DNA of 64,000 bases, from positions 62,001-126,000 of the forward strand of contig JBFWVC010000013.1 of NCBI GenBank assembly GCA_050246945.1, given 5' to 3'. The notes under the pieces were generated by a model, which had not been told where the DNA came from, searched no databases, and saw only the letters and a program-made list of their open reading frames with translations. Position 1 is the stretch's first letter, and each line of letters starts with the position of its first letter. Positions 36,044 through 44,840 of this stretch are shown here, piece by piece. This stretch comes from JAEUMD01 sp050246945 (GTDB lineage: Bacteria; Pseudomonadota; Alphaproteobacteria; Rhizobiales; Hyphomicrobiaceae). A program made the position numbers and the translations under genes.

Positions 36044-37003
36044 TCACATCGCGCCGCCACCTGACGTCGCGAGCCAAGCGCCGCAACAGGCTTTCGCCAG
36101 ATCGCGCACGCGCAGGATGTAGCTTTGCCGCTCCGTCACCGATATCACGCCGCGCGCGTCGAGCAGATTGAAGATGTGGCTCGCCTTGATCGCCTGATCG
36201 TAAGCTGGCAGCGCCAGAAGATGCCGGTCGCCCTCACCTGTGCGGCCTGCTTCGAGCAGAGCCTTGCACTCCTTCTCCGCGTCGCGGAAGTGAGTGAGAA
36301 GCATGCCGGTGTCGGCATGTTCGAAGTTGTAGCGGGAATACTCCTGTTCGGCCTGTAGGAACACATCGCCGTAGGTGAGCTTCTTCTCGTCGGTGCGGCC
36401 GTTGAAGTTCAGGTCGAATACACGATCGACGCCCTGCACGTACATGGCAAGACGTTCCAGGCCGTAAGTGATCTCGCCGGCGACGGGCGCGCAGTCGTAA
36501 CCGCCAACCTGCTGGAAATAGGTGAACTGCGTCACCTCCATGCCGTTGCACCAGACTTCCCAGCCAAGCCCCCAAGCGCCGAGCGTAGGGCTTTCCCAAT
36601 CGTCCTCGACAAAGCGGATATCGTTATTCGTCGTATCGATGCCGATGGCGTCGAGGCTTTGCAGATATAGATCCAGGATACCGGCCGGCGACGGCTTCAT
36701 GATGACCTGGAATTGATAGTAGTGCTGAAGGCGATTGGGGTTTTCGCCGTAGCGGCCATCCTTTGGCCGGCGCGAAGGCTGTACGTAGCACGCATTCCAG
36801 GCCTTGGGCCCGAGCGCGCGCAGCGTCGTGGCCGGGTGAAATGTGCCGGCGCCGACTTCCATATCGTAGGGCTGGAGCACGACGCAGCCCTGACGCCCCC
36901 AAAACTGCTGCAACGTCAGGATCAGATCCTGGAAGCTCTCGCGCGGATTGAGGCCAACGCCTGACGTAGCGGTGGCTTGGGTGGCTGGCTTGGTGGCGCG
37001 CAT
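36044..37003 (-). CDS. glyQ: Glycyl-tRNA synthetase alpha subunit
   Basis: 319 residues from MRATKPATQATATSG; a much longer in-frame extension to 37267 does not look like GlyQ. SFQDLILTLQQFWGRQGCVVLQPYDMEVGAGTFHPAT is the diagnostic start of the catalytic core, and YVQPSRRPKDGRYGENPNRLQHYYQFQVIMKPSP carries class II motif 2 features. The subunit holds the aminoacylation site and works only with GlyS. It is 5.4 kb from glyS on the same strand. Confidence 0.97.
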   Translation of the reverse strand: MRATKPATQATATSGVGLNPRESFQDLILTLQQFWGRQGCVVLQPYDMEVGAGTFHPATTLRALGPKAWNACYVQPSRRPKDGRYGENPNRLQHYYQFQVIMKPSPAGILDLYLQSLDAIGIDTTNNDIRFVEDDWESPTLGAWGLGWEVWCNGMEVTQFTYFQQVGGYDCAPVAGEITYGLERLAMYVQGVDRVFDLNFNGRTDEKKLTYGDVFLQAEQEYSRYNFEHADTGMLLTHFRDAEKECKALLEAGRTGEGDRHLLALPAYDQAIKASHIFNLLDARGVISVTERQSYILRVRDLAKACCGAWLATSGGGAM

Positions 37004-37166
37004 ATCGACAATCTCTGGCCTGCAATCATCTTTTCGGCGGCGCAATATACGCAAAATCGCCACTCCGTCACCCGAGAAAAGCATGTCGAGGGTGGCGGCT
37101 CCAGCGTGTATTACCGGCGCAAGGGCCGCTCGGCCGGTCATGCCGGGGTTGGGAGGAGCACACGCG

Positions 37167-37535
37167 ATGGAAACGCTGCTGGGCGTGGTGTTGTGGATCT
37201 TGTCTGCGATTTGGAGCCTCGTCTGGCTTCTCATTGGCGGCTGGGTCTCAACGGCGCTGCAGATCATCGTCCTGGTGCTTGCCTATTACACCTACCGCTA
37301 CGGCTGGCGACGGGCACCGCTTGAGGCCTGGCGCGGGATCAGGGCGATCGGCCGCTGGGGATGGAATTGGCTGCGCGGCGTCGAGGCCATGTCGGGGGGA
37401 GCCGAACGTGAACGGGTGCGCGAAGTCGAAGTGGTGCGTGAGATCCGCGTCAAGGAATTCGGCGACGTCAATTTGTCCAGCCTGATGAACGTGTCAATGC
37501 TGGCAGGCCTACTCCTCGTGGCGACGGCGCTGTGA
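37167..37535 (+). CDS. Small two-helix membrane protein with charged tail
   Basis: 122 residues from METLLGVVLWILSAIWSLVWLL, with GGGAGGAG upstream. Two N-terminal helices are followed by a Trp-rich amphipathic segment (RYGWRRAPLEAWRGIRAIGRWGWNWLRG), a charged Glu/Arg/Val stretch that may be coiled coil, and a final hydrophobic helix. It is divergent from glyQ, 163 bases apart. No family recognised. Confidence 0.6.
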   Translation: METLLGVVLWILSAIWSLVWLLIGGWVSTALQIIVLVLAYYTYRYGWRRAPLEAWRGIRAIGRWGWNWLRGVEAMSGGAERERVREVEVVREIRVKEFGDVNLSSLMNVSMLAGLLLVATAL

Positions 37536-37757
37536 CTGTCCCGCGGCCCGCGCTACGGCGCAGGATTGCGCAGGATCGGGAGCATCGGAACCAAAGGACC
37601 TGATCGAGGTTTTATTCAAGGCTTCGATTCCGGCCGAGCCGAGGGCTTGACGCAATCAAGTTCGATTGCTTCCGTCGGGGTCCATCGCAGACTACGGTCG
37701 CCAGGCGGCAACAGGCATGCCGCGCATTGTCAAACGAAGCATGGAAGGATCTCCCTG

Positions 37758-37976
37758 ATGAGCGTCAACAAAGTGATCGAGCTGATGTCGGAAAGCGACA
37801 AGAGCTGGGAAGACGCCGCCGAGAAGGCAATCAAGCAGGCCTCAAAATCAGTCAAAGGAATCAAATCGATCTGGATTCAGGATTTTTCCGCTACCGTGGA
37901 CGCGAAAGGCAAGCTCAAGACGTATCGCATAACTGCGAAGGTGACGTTCGAAGTGCTGGGGGGCGTCGACGACTAG
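37758..37976 (+). CDS. Dodecin family flavin-binding protein
   Basis: 72 residues from MSVNKVIELMSESDKSWEDAAEKAIKQASK. The single helix and three beta strands (KSIWIQDFSATVD, LKTYRITAKVTFEVL) fit the dodecin fold, a hollow dodecamer that stores FMN, riboflavin or related flavins and shields them from light. The W of SIWIQDF is in the position that stacks on the flavin in known dodecins. It is a short single gene; a longer upstream open frame has no protein character. Confidence 0.88.
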   Translation: MSVNKVIELMSESDKSWEDAAEKAIKQASKSVKGIKSIWIQDFSATVDAKGKLKTYRITAKVTFEVLGGVDD

Positions 37977-38711
37977 CCGGGCGACGGGTTCGGGAGCGGG
38001 CAACTCGGCCAATCAGCCCGCCCCCACCAGTAAGGCTGGATCAGAATTATCTGACAACGGCGCTGGAGCCTCATGTGATGATCCAGAAATCAGCTGCATG
38101 TTTTTCGGCTGCGGCAAGGCGGATTTCTCGATCTCAATGACGTTATGTCATTGATATTTCTGGTGTCGTCAGAAACGCGAAATTCGTTCGGCACGCGCTG
38201 CGGACTATGACGAATTTCGCGATCACGATACGAGGCATCAAGGCCACCGGACCGGCGCCGACACTCTGAATTTCGCTGCAAACGCAGACCTGAAGATGTC
38301 TATATTCGGGGCTGCCCGCGGTACCAGTTCCGCCAACTTTGGCCCATAATTATCGCCTTAGAATCCCCGCTCGAGGTCATTCCGTGAGCGTCGGGACATC
38401 GAACAGCGGATGGGCAGTTTTCCAAGCGTCAGCGCAGTTCCTGTGGCCCGCCGCTGGGGGAATTTTGGATCACCTGCGTGGAGCGGGGTCATCGCGTCCA
38501 GTATCTCGCACACGCGAGACAACTCGAGCCGCTGGATAAACACATTCAATTGGCTTGTAGCCGTGGTCAAATCAGACCGTTTGGGGTACTCACACAAGCA
38601 TGGACATCTGTTTCCTGCGCCGATCCATGCCACATCGGATCGCGCGTGGTGATTGGCTTGTCTATCGCGAGCCAGACCGAGGCGGCCGCGGGAGATTTCG
38701 GAGGGAGAGAG
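37977..38711. other. 735-base intergenic region between dodecin and the desaturase gene
   Basis: Long gap without a convincing gene. It contains a fragment resembling the R2 repeat (GCATGTTTTTC at 38096), a palindrome TCAATGAC...GTCATTGA near 38135, and a 12-bp hairpin at 38176-38221. The desaturase promoter should lie in the second half. Confidence 0.4.
38176..38221. repeat. Inverted repeat (12-bp perfect stem)
   Basis: CGCGAAATTCGT (38176-38187) pairs with ACGAATTTCGCG (38210-38221) around a 22-base loop. There is no T run, so a structured element is more likely than a terminator. Confidence 0.55.
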
Positions 38712-39755
38712 TTGAAACAGGCCAACACTGCTGCGGGCGCGGACCCGATCAAGGGACGCGACTGGCTTGCTATTGTCGCGCGCTACCGAGAGCCGAACAT
38801 ACGTCGCTCGATCATCGAGATCATCATCACCGCCATTCCCTTCGTCGTCTTGTGGGCCGCAGCTTGGGCCGCGCTGTCGGTCAGCTACTGGCTAACGCTT
38901 CTGATCGCGATCCCCGCCGCTGCCATGCTCGTTCGCCTCTTCCTAATTCAGCACGACTGCGGTCACTATGCGTTCTTCAGAACACGCCAAACCAACGACT
39001 GGATCGGCCGCGTGATCGGCGTGTTCACGATGACGCCCTACGAGGTGTGGCGGCGCAACCATGCGACCCATCACGCCAATTCGGGCAACCTGGACGAGCG
39101 CGGCGTGGGTGACATCGAAACCTGGACCGTCAAGGAGTACCTGTCAAAACCGACGTGGCGGCGCTTCATGTACCGGCTCTACCGTAGCCCGCTGGTCATG
39201 TTCGGGCTTGGGCCCTCGTTCGTCTTCATCCTGCAGCAGCGCCTTCCGATCGGCCAGATGAAGGGCGGTTGGCGGCCATGGATGAGCGCGATGATGACAA
39301 ATTTGTCGATCGCCATCCTGTTCGGCGTGATGATGTTTCTGATTGGCATCGGGCCGTTCCTGATGGTCCACCTTTCGATCGTTGCCATTGCCGCAACCAT
39401 AGGCGTCTATCTATTTTACGTGCAGCACCAGTTCGAGGATACGTTCTGGGAGGAGGCCGACAAGTGGTCCCATCAGGATGCCGCGCTCTATGGCAGCTCC
39501 TACCTCGACTTGCCCAAGGCGCTGTCCTGGGTAACAGCCAACATCGGCGTCCACCACATCCATCACCTCTACAGCCGCGTTCCCTTCTACCGGCTGCCCG
39601 AGCTGATTCGCGATTATCCCGAACTGCGCGACGTGCGCCGCATCACGCTCGGCCGCAGCTTCGGCCTGATCAAGCTCAAGCTATGGGATGGGGACCGCAA
39701 GAGGCTGATCTCGTTCCATGAGCTTTCGGCGGCAGGGGCGCCCGTTGCAGCCTGA
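38712..39755 (+). CDS. Membrane fatty acid desaturase
   Basis: 347 residues if translation begins at TTG 38712, chosen because GGAGGGAGAG lies just upstream. The open frame continues to 38478, but that part lacks protein character. All three histidine boxes are present: HDCGH at 81-85, HATHH at 117-121 and HHIHH at 281-285. They bind the two irons that oxidise an acyl chain. Four hydrophobic helices anchor it. The box pattern fits delta-9/delta-12-type acyl-lipid desaturases; the double-bond position cannot be told. It is followed by a strong terminator. Confidence 0.87.
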   Translation: MKQANTAAGADPIKGRDWLAIVARYREPNIRRSIIEIIITAIPFVVLWAAAWAALSVSYWLTLLIAIPAAAMLVRLFLIQHDCGHYAFFRTRQTNDWIGRVIGVFTMTPYEVWRRNHATHHANSGNLDERGVGDIETWTVKEYLSKPTWRRFMYRLYRSPLVMFGLGPSFVFILQQRLPIGQMKGGWRPWMSAMMTNLSIAILFGVMMFLIGIGPFLMVHLSIVAIAATIGVYLFYVQHQFEDTFWEEADKWSHQDAALYGSSYLDLPKALSWVTANIGVHHIHHLYSRVPFYRLPELIRDYPELRDVRRITLGRSFGLIKLKLWDGDRKRLISFHELSAAGAPVAA

Positions 39756-39804
39756 GCGGGGCGCGGGCTCCGGCTCGGCTTATACAGTCGGGTATTACAA
39801 AAGT

Positions 39805-39840
39805 GAGCGGCCGGACATCGCGCCGGCCGCTCTCCTTTTT
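39805..39840. terminator. Terminator after the desaturase gene
   Basis: GAGCGGCCGG (39805-39814) pairs with CCGGCCGCTC (39823-39832), then a T-rich tract runs to 39840. This is a textbook intrinsic terminator on the plus strand and also lies downstream of the convergent small gene. Confidence 0.85.
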
Positions 39841-39868
39841 AAGTCCCGTCGGCTTGGCGTGCGATCGA

Positions 39869-40126
39869 TCACGCTGCCTTGCTCGGCTTGCCATTCGCCT
39901 TTTTGCCACCGACGCGCTCGATCGACTTGATCGGACCACGCGACTTGCCGGAACGCTCGGCAATCTCGCGGTCCTGCTCCTCGATGATCGCGAGCGCGGG
40001 AGCGTCGCCGTCGAGGCCGCCCAGCACGTCTCCGGGCACTCGGCGGTTGGATGTCATCGTGCCGTCCTCGTAGAGCACATTAAAGAGAACGAACTCCGAT
40101 TTGGCCGTGGGTTTCTTACGCGCCAT
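39869..40126 (-). CDS. Small conserved-looking basic protein, unknown
   Basis: 85 residues from MARKKPTAKSEFVLFNVLYEDGTMTSNRRV; AGAGG lies upstream of this ATG pair. The middle is ordered (FNVLYEDGTMTSNRRVPGDVL, PALAIIEEQDREIAERSG) and both ends are Lys-rich. No membrane segment. I do not recognise the family. It starts 117 bases after the DEAD-box helicase stop, so it may share that transcript. Confidence 0.55.
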   Translation of the reverse strand: MARKKPTAKSEFVLFNVLYEDGTMTSNRRVPGDVLGGLDGDAPALAIIEEQDREIAERSGKSRGPIKSIERVGGKKANGKPSKAA

Positions 40127-40242
40127 CATCAATCCTCTCACTCTCGTTGCCTGTCCTCCGGCGATACCACCCGTCAAGTCGGTCGGCGGCAGCGGCGTCG
40201 TTCTCGTATCGACAGGTACTGCGGATAATGCAGTCTTCCCGC

Positions 40243-42084
40243 TCAAACCATCACGAGGCGGCGGGACTTGGCCGCGTTGCGACGGCGGCGCGGACTGCCA
40301 TCCTGTCGCTGCGGCCGGCCAGCTCCGAAGTCACCATTGCGATTGCGGTTGCCGTGGCCGCCGCCATTGCCATGTCCGTGGTCGTTACCATTGCGGCGAT
40401 GCGGCTTGTCCGACTGGCCGTGACGACGCGAAGCGCCGCCCTTGCCGCCCTTGCGGCCATCGATCGTCGCGAAGACGTGGGCGACGGCGTTGCCATCGGG
40501 CCTGTTTCCTGATGCAGCGGGTTGGTCATTGCGATGCGGCCGGCCGCTCTTGTGACCGGTGTTATTCGTACCACTGTTTGCGTACTCGTCGCGCCGCCCG
40601 CGATGCTCGAAACCGTGGGATTTGCCGTTCGGTTTGGACCTCTGGTCTGCACCGTTGCGCTTGTCATGACCCCGCTTGTCATTGGCCCAGGAGGCGCGAT
40701 CCCCTTCGCCCGCGCGATCGTCGCGACGACGGGCGCTACGGTGGCCAACCTGGCGGCGGTGCTCATCGCGCGGGTTGTCACCACGACCGCGGCCGTTCTC
40801 GGCGCGGCGAGCCTCGGAGTTGTCGCCGTTCGCCTTGCGGGCTTCTGGCCGGTGGCCACTCCGTCCGCCGTTGTCGCCACGCTCAGCGCGCGACTGGCGC
40901 TCGTCGGCGCGTGGAACGCGGGGGGCGCGCTCACGCACTTCCACGGCGATGGAGGGGTCGTTGCGGCGGTCCTCGGCGGGGATCTGCTGTCGCGTCAGCC
41001 GCTCGATGGCGCGCAACAGGTCGCGCTCCGCCACGTCGCACAGCGAGATGGCATGACCGGCCGCACCGGCGCGCGCAGTGCGGCCAATTCGGTGAACATA
41101 TGCCTCGGGCACCTCGGGCAGCTCGTAGTTGACAACGTGCGTGATGCCGTCGATGTCGATGCCGCGCGCGGCGATGTCAGTCGCCACCAGCACGCCGGTC
41201 CTGGCACTGCGGAAGGCTTCGAGTGCCACTTCGCGCTGGCGCTGGCTCTTGTTTCCGTGGATGGCAACCGCTGGAATTCCCGCAACATCGAGATGACGGG
41301 CGACTCGGTCGGCGCCACGCTTTGTGCGGGTGAAAACGAGCGTGCGGCTCATCGAGCGATCGGCGAAGAGGGCGGCGAGGAGCGAGCGCTTTTTGGCCGC
41401 CTCGATGTGGATCACGCGCTGCGACACGCGTTCGGCAGTCGTTGCAACGGGCGTCACCTGCACCTTGACGGGTTCGTGCAGAAGCTCTGCGGCCAGCGCT
41501 GCGATCTCGTGCGGCATGGTGGCGGAGAAGAACAGGTTCTGCCGGCGCGCCCGGAGCTTGGAGACGATGCGGCGAATCGGACGCACAAAGCCCAGGTCGA
41601 GCATCTGGTCAGCCTCGTCCAGTACCAACGCCTCGACGCCTTCCAGCGTGACGACCCCGGTTTCCATATGGTCGATGAGGCGGCCCGGTGTGGCGACAAG
41701 CACGTCGACGCCCTTCGCCAAAGCGTTTATCTGCGGCTTGTGCGCGACGCCGCCGAAGACCACGGCGACGCTTGTACCCAGATGGCGGCCATATGTGCGG
41801 AAGCTGTCGCCGATCTGGGCGGCAAGCTCGCGGGTGGGCGAGAGGACCAGGATCCGCGCGCCGCGCCGCGGCGCGGGGCGCTCATCGCCGGCAATGCGCG
41901 TCAAGAGCGGTAGTGCGAATGCTGCTGTCTTGCCGGTGCCGGTCTGGGCGATGCCGAGCAGGTCGGCGCCCTTCAGTAGTACCGGAATGGCCTGGGCCTG
42001 AATCGGCGTTGGCGTTTCGTAGCCTTCCTCGGCGAGCGCTTTCAGCACCGGCTCTGCGAGGCCCAGTTCAGAGAATTTCGTCAA
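40243..42084 (-). CDS. DEAD-box ATP-dependent RNA helicase (RhlE-like)
   Basis: 613 residues. Helicase motifs in order: the Q motif (PTPIQAQAIPVLL), AQTGTGKT at 46-53, PTRELA, VLDEADQML, FFSATMP, LVFTRTKRGAD, VATDIAARGIDID and HRIGRTARAG. The last ~220 residues are a low-complexity Arg/Gly/His/Asn/Asp-rich tail, typical for RNA binding and condensate formation. It unwinds short RNA duplexes in ribosome assembly, mRNA decay or cold adaptation. Monocistronic or followed only by the 85-residue protein. Confidence 0.94.
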   Translation of the reverse strand: MTKFSELGLAEPVLKALAEEGYETPTPIQAQAIPVLLKGADLLGIAQTGTGKTAAFALPLLTRIAGDERPAPRRGARILVLSPTRELAAQIGDSFRTYGRHLGTSVAVVFGGVAHKPQINALAKGVDVLVATPGRLIDHMETGVVTLEGVEALVLDEADQMLDLGFVRPIRRIVSKLRARRQNLFFSATMPHEIAALAAELLHEPVKVQVTPVATTAERVSQRVIHIEAAKKRSLLAALFADRSMSRTLVFTRTKRGADRVARHLDVAGIPAVAIHGNKSQRQREVALEAFRSARTGVLVATDIAARGIDIDGITHVVNYELPEVPEAYVHRIGRTARAGAAGHAISLCDVAERDLLRAIERLTRQQIPAEDRRNDPSIAVEVRERAPRVPRADERQSRAERGDNGGRSGHRPEARKANGDNSEARRAENGRGRGDNPRDEHRRQVGHRSARRRDDRAGEGDRASWANDKRGHDKRNGADQRSKPNGKSHGFEHRGRRDEYANSGTNNTGHKSGRPHRNDQPAASGNRPDGNAVAHVFATIDGRKGGKGGASRRHGQSDKPHRRNGNDHGHGNGGGHGNRNRNGDFGAGRPQRQDGSPRRRRNAAKSRRLVMV

Positions 42085-42471
42085 TTGAGAAGTCTTTCAT
42101 GTCGTGCCCGGATGTGCGCATGCCGGCGCGATGCACCGGCCCGCGCTGCGAGCGGGCTTGAGCTTGTCTGATGCCCTGCGTGTCCGGGGCAGTCGTATGG
42201 TTCGATCGGGATGCTCAACTGGAGGGTGTTCGTTGCCCTCGACCATTCAAGGACCGGGACCGAAATGCACCCTTCACGCGGCTGTAGCGCCGAATCCGCG
42301 CGACGCGCGGTGCGCTTCATGTGTCATGTTGCGCCGCACAAGTCAATGGAACAGGAAGAGAACCGGCAAACTGCGCGCGTTGGCCACATTCGAACAGAGC
42401 GGATCAATAGAAGGTCCGGGGAAGCAAGACGCCCGGAGCGGCCCGGACCATGAGCCTGCCAAGCCACTCGC
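42085..42471. other. Intergenic region upstream of the helicase gene
   Basis: 387 bases. DEAD-box helicase genes often have long regulated leaders, and this stretch may be one; I see only minor GC hairpins (for example CCCGC...GCGGG near 42155). Confidence 0.35.
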
Positions 42472-42687
42472 TCATGAGGATTTCGGGCGGTACTGGCCGG
42501 TCGCCGCATCGTATTCGAGCGTGCCCAGATTACGCGCGGCCGAGGAACGGGCGGCTTGGGCCTGACGTTCGGCTTCCTCCGCCACGCGGCGGGCCTCTGC
42601 GGCCATCCGGTCAAGCTGCCGGGCGGCCCAGCGCGCACCCGCGATGGCGCCTGCGCCTGCCAGCATAAGAACCAGAAATTGAGGCAT
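42472..42687 (-). CDS. Small membrane-anchored coiled-coil protein
   Basis: 71 residues from MPQFLVLMLAGAGAIAGARWAARQL, with GAGGTGA upstream. One N-terminal helix spans the membrane, then an Ala/Glu/Arg helix predicted as coiled coil (EARRVAEEAERQAQAARSSA) and a short tail with LEYDAATGQYRPK. It lies 39 bases after the S49 peptidase stop on the same strand. Proteins like this are found near glyQ and the S49 gene in related genomes; function unknown. Confidence 0.65.
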   Translation of the reverse strand: MPQFLVLMLAGAGAIAGARWAARQLDRMAAEARRVAEEAERQAQAARSSAARNLGTLEYDAATGQYRPKSS

Positions 42688-42726
42688 CGCATCACCTCGC
42701 CGTCATTGGCGCCGTAACCAGCCGGT

Positions 42727-43587
42727 TCAGAGTCCGTAGCGCGACCATAATGCCCGCGCCTCGATAGCGGACACCAGATCCTCGGCCAAAGCAAGGCCGG
42801 CACTTCCGGCGAAATCACCGCCGGGGCCGTGCACACCCCACGCAATCGACGGCAGCCGCCGCAGACGTCCGAGCAAGCCGCCACGCGTCAAGGGCACATT
42901 CTCGAGGCGCACCTTCTCTCCGTAGAGCTCGCGCATCTTGGATCGGATGTCGGCAATCCCGTCGATAAGACCATATTCCAGCGCTTTGCGTGCCGACCAG
43001 AAGGCCCCCGAGAAAAGCTCCGAATCGGGGCCGCGCAGCTTGCCGGCGCGGCGGTCCTTGACGACGCCAATGAAAACGTCGTGAACGTCGCGCTGGAGTG
43101 CTTTGAGGCGTTCGATATCGTCAACCTTCTCCGGCTGGAACATGTCGAGCGCGCCCTTGCTCTTGCCGGCGGTATATACGCGCCTGTCGATGCCAAGGCG
43201 GGTCATCGCCTTGTCGAAGCCAAAACTCGCAGAAATGACCCCGATGGAGCCGATGATGGACGAGGTGTCGGCGTAAATTTCATCGCCGGCCGCGGCCAGG
43301 TAATAGCCGCCCGATGCGGCGACATCCTCGCAGAATACGTAGACCTTCTTGTTCTGCTCCGTGGCATGCTGCCGGATAAGCTTGAAGATGAGGCTCGATT
43401 GCACCGGCGAGCCGCCAGGCGAGTTCAGCGCGATCGCCACTGCCGGCGTGTTGGACGTGGTGAAAGCCTTGCGCAGAGCACCGGCGACTGCGGAGCTCGT
43501 CAAGCCGGGACGCAGGGGCGTCGCCATGCCGATGGGGCCGGAAAAGCGCAGAACGGGTACGCGCGGTCCGCGATTGAACAATCTCAT
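42727..43587 (-). CDS. S49 family peptidase (SppA/SohB-like)
   Basis: 286 residues. NSPGGSPVQS and DVAASGGYYLAAAGDEIYA, with the nucleophilic Ser, are the clp-like core motifs of family S49. TAGKSKGALDMFQPEK supplies the catalytic Lys region. Only a single S49 domain is present, as in SohB-like or short SppA forms. It has no clear N-terminal anchor. The family cleaves signal peptide remnants or membrane proteins. It lies downstream of the TrmN6-like methyltransferase gene on the same strand, 55 bases apart. Confidence 0.9.
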   Translation of the reverse strand: MRLFNRGPRVPVLRFSGPIGMATPLRPGLTSSAVAGALRKAFTTSNTPAVAIALNSPGGSPVQSSLIFKLIRQHATEQNKKVYVFCEDVAASGGYYLAAAGDEIYADTSSIIGSIGVISASFGFDKAMTRLGIDRRVYTAGKSKGALDMFQPEKVDDIERLKALQRDVHDVFIGVVKDRRAGKLRGPDSELFSGAFWSARKALEYGLIDGIADIRSKMRELYGEKVRLENVPLTRGGLLGRLRRLPSIAWGVHGPGGDFAGSAGLALAEDLVSAIEARALWSRYGL

Positions 43588-43642
43588 GTCAGATCAGATC
43601 CTCTGCGAATCTCCGCGGTCCGATGCGGCAACTGGATCGCCT

Positions 43643-44524
43643 TCACAACCACAAGCCGGCCCCATGCCGCAAGATGGCAGTTGCGGCGGACGTGAACGCA
43701 TTGCCCTCACCGTGCAACACTCCACCTGGTAGCAGCGTCAGCGGCGCTCGCGAACCTTTGACGCCTTTTATCAGAATGCGGCTTGCCGGCTCGCCGGAGC
43801 GCGGATAGAGCGGCATAATGCGCAAGGCACCAAAGCGCGGAACGAGCACGGCGAGCAGCCCTGGCAGCGCTTCGGCCTTATGGACCACGACGATTTCGCC
43901 GCCGGGCCGGGTTGCGCGAGCCATGGCCCGTGCCCAGCGTTCGAGATCACCCTCGCCCATGGCGTGAGCACCCGCCTTTATCGCATTCGCCGACATCGTG
44001 CCATGCGCATCGATGTGGAAAGGTGGATTGCTAAGTACGAGATCGAAACCTTCGCGTGCGAGCCCGTTCGCCTCCAGATCGGCAGCGGAGCCCATGAAAT
44101 CCGCACAAACGACGCGGACACGCTCATGCAGAGCATTGTCCCGCACGTTGCGCTCGGCCAAAATCGCCAGCTCCGGCGAAAGCTCGACCAGAGTCGCATG
44201 CACATCAACCTGCTTGCGCAGACGATAGGCCGCCAGGAGGCCGACCGTCCCCACACCAGCACCAGCATCCAGGACCGTGAGACGGCTGCGGCCCTCCTGC
44301 GGCTGGGCAGCGGCTGCCAGGAACACCGCGTCGATACCGGCGCGATAACCGCGCTTGGGTTGCAGCAGCATGACGGACCCATCGAGAAACGCATCGCGCG
44401 TCACCGCGGAACGGGAATCTTCGAGGCGCGTTTCCGCGGAGACGCTGAATTCATCCGCGGGTGAATGACCGGCGGGCGCGTCATTGCGATTGGGGTCCTC
44501 GCCTGCTGTCGGCGCGTCAGTCAC
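43643..44524 (-). CDS. tRNA1(Val) (adenine37-N6)-methyltransferase-like protein
   Basis: 293 residues. QPKRGYRAGIDAVFLAAA and the catalytic DLVLSNPPFH (NPPF motif of N6-adenine methylases) identify the TrmN6/YfiC group, and VLDAGAGVGTVGLL is the SAM loop. The first ~50 residues are Asp/Pro/Ala-rich and extra to the fold. The enzyme methylates A37 of tRNA-Val in enterobacteria; the target in this lineage is presumed similar. It overlaps the DUF2007 gene by eight bases. Confidence 0.87.
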   Translation of the reverse strand: MTDAPTAGEDPNRNDAPAGHSPADEFSVSAETRLEDSRSAVTRDAFLDGSVMLLQPKRGYRAGIDAVFLAAAAQPQEGRSRLTVLDAGAGVGTVGLLAAYRLRKQVDVHATLVELSPELAILAERNVRDNALHERVRVVCADFMGSAADLEANGLAREGFDLVLSNPPFHIDAHGTMSANAIKAGAHAMGEGDLERWARAMARATRPGGEIVVVHKAEALPGLLAVLVPRFGALRIMPLYPRSGEPASRILIKGVKGSRAPLTLLPGGVLHGEGNAFTSAATAILRHGAGLWL

Positions 44525-44753
44525 GGCTCTTCACCCATTGACCGAGATCGGCCTCGCGCATCACCCGGCAGGCGTCCTCGTAAGAATCGGAACTGACCAG
44601 AAGCCGCTGTGGCAGAATGCCTATGGAGCCTTCGAGGACGCTCATGTTGCTGTCGGCCAGGATCACCTCTATCCCGGCATCACGCAATAAGGACTGGGCA
44701 AAAGACAGCAGCACGCGGTCGTTGGTTCTGATCAGTTCTCGCACCGATTCCAT
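44517..44753 (-). CDS. DUF2007 family protein
   Basis: 78 residues beginning MESVRELIRTNDRVLLSFAQSLLRDAGI and containing VLEGSIGILPQRLLVSSDSYEDA, the pattern of DUF2007 (putative signal-transducing proteins). It is small and soluble, with no catalytic motif. Its end overlaps the start of the TrmN6-like gene, so the two are translationally coupled. Its start is divergent from the polyprenyl synthase gene, as in other Rhizobiales. Confidence 0.82.
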   Translation of the reverse strand: MESVRELIRTNDRVLLSFAQSLLRDAGIEVILADSNMSVLEGSIGILPQRLLVSSDSYEDACRVMREADLGQWVKSRD

Positions 44754-44840
44754 CCGCAGGTCTCAAGTTTCTGATGCGCGGCCCCAAAACTGCATTTAAG
44801 GTGCCCGGATCGAACGTATAGGAATGCGTTCCATTCCACT

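Noticed and set aside
40522..41913. 463-codon plus-strand open frame
   Set aside because: Antisense to the DEAD-box helicase with all its motifs on the minus strand.
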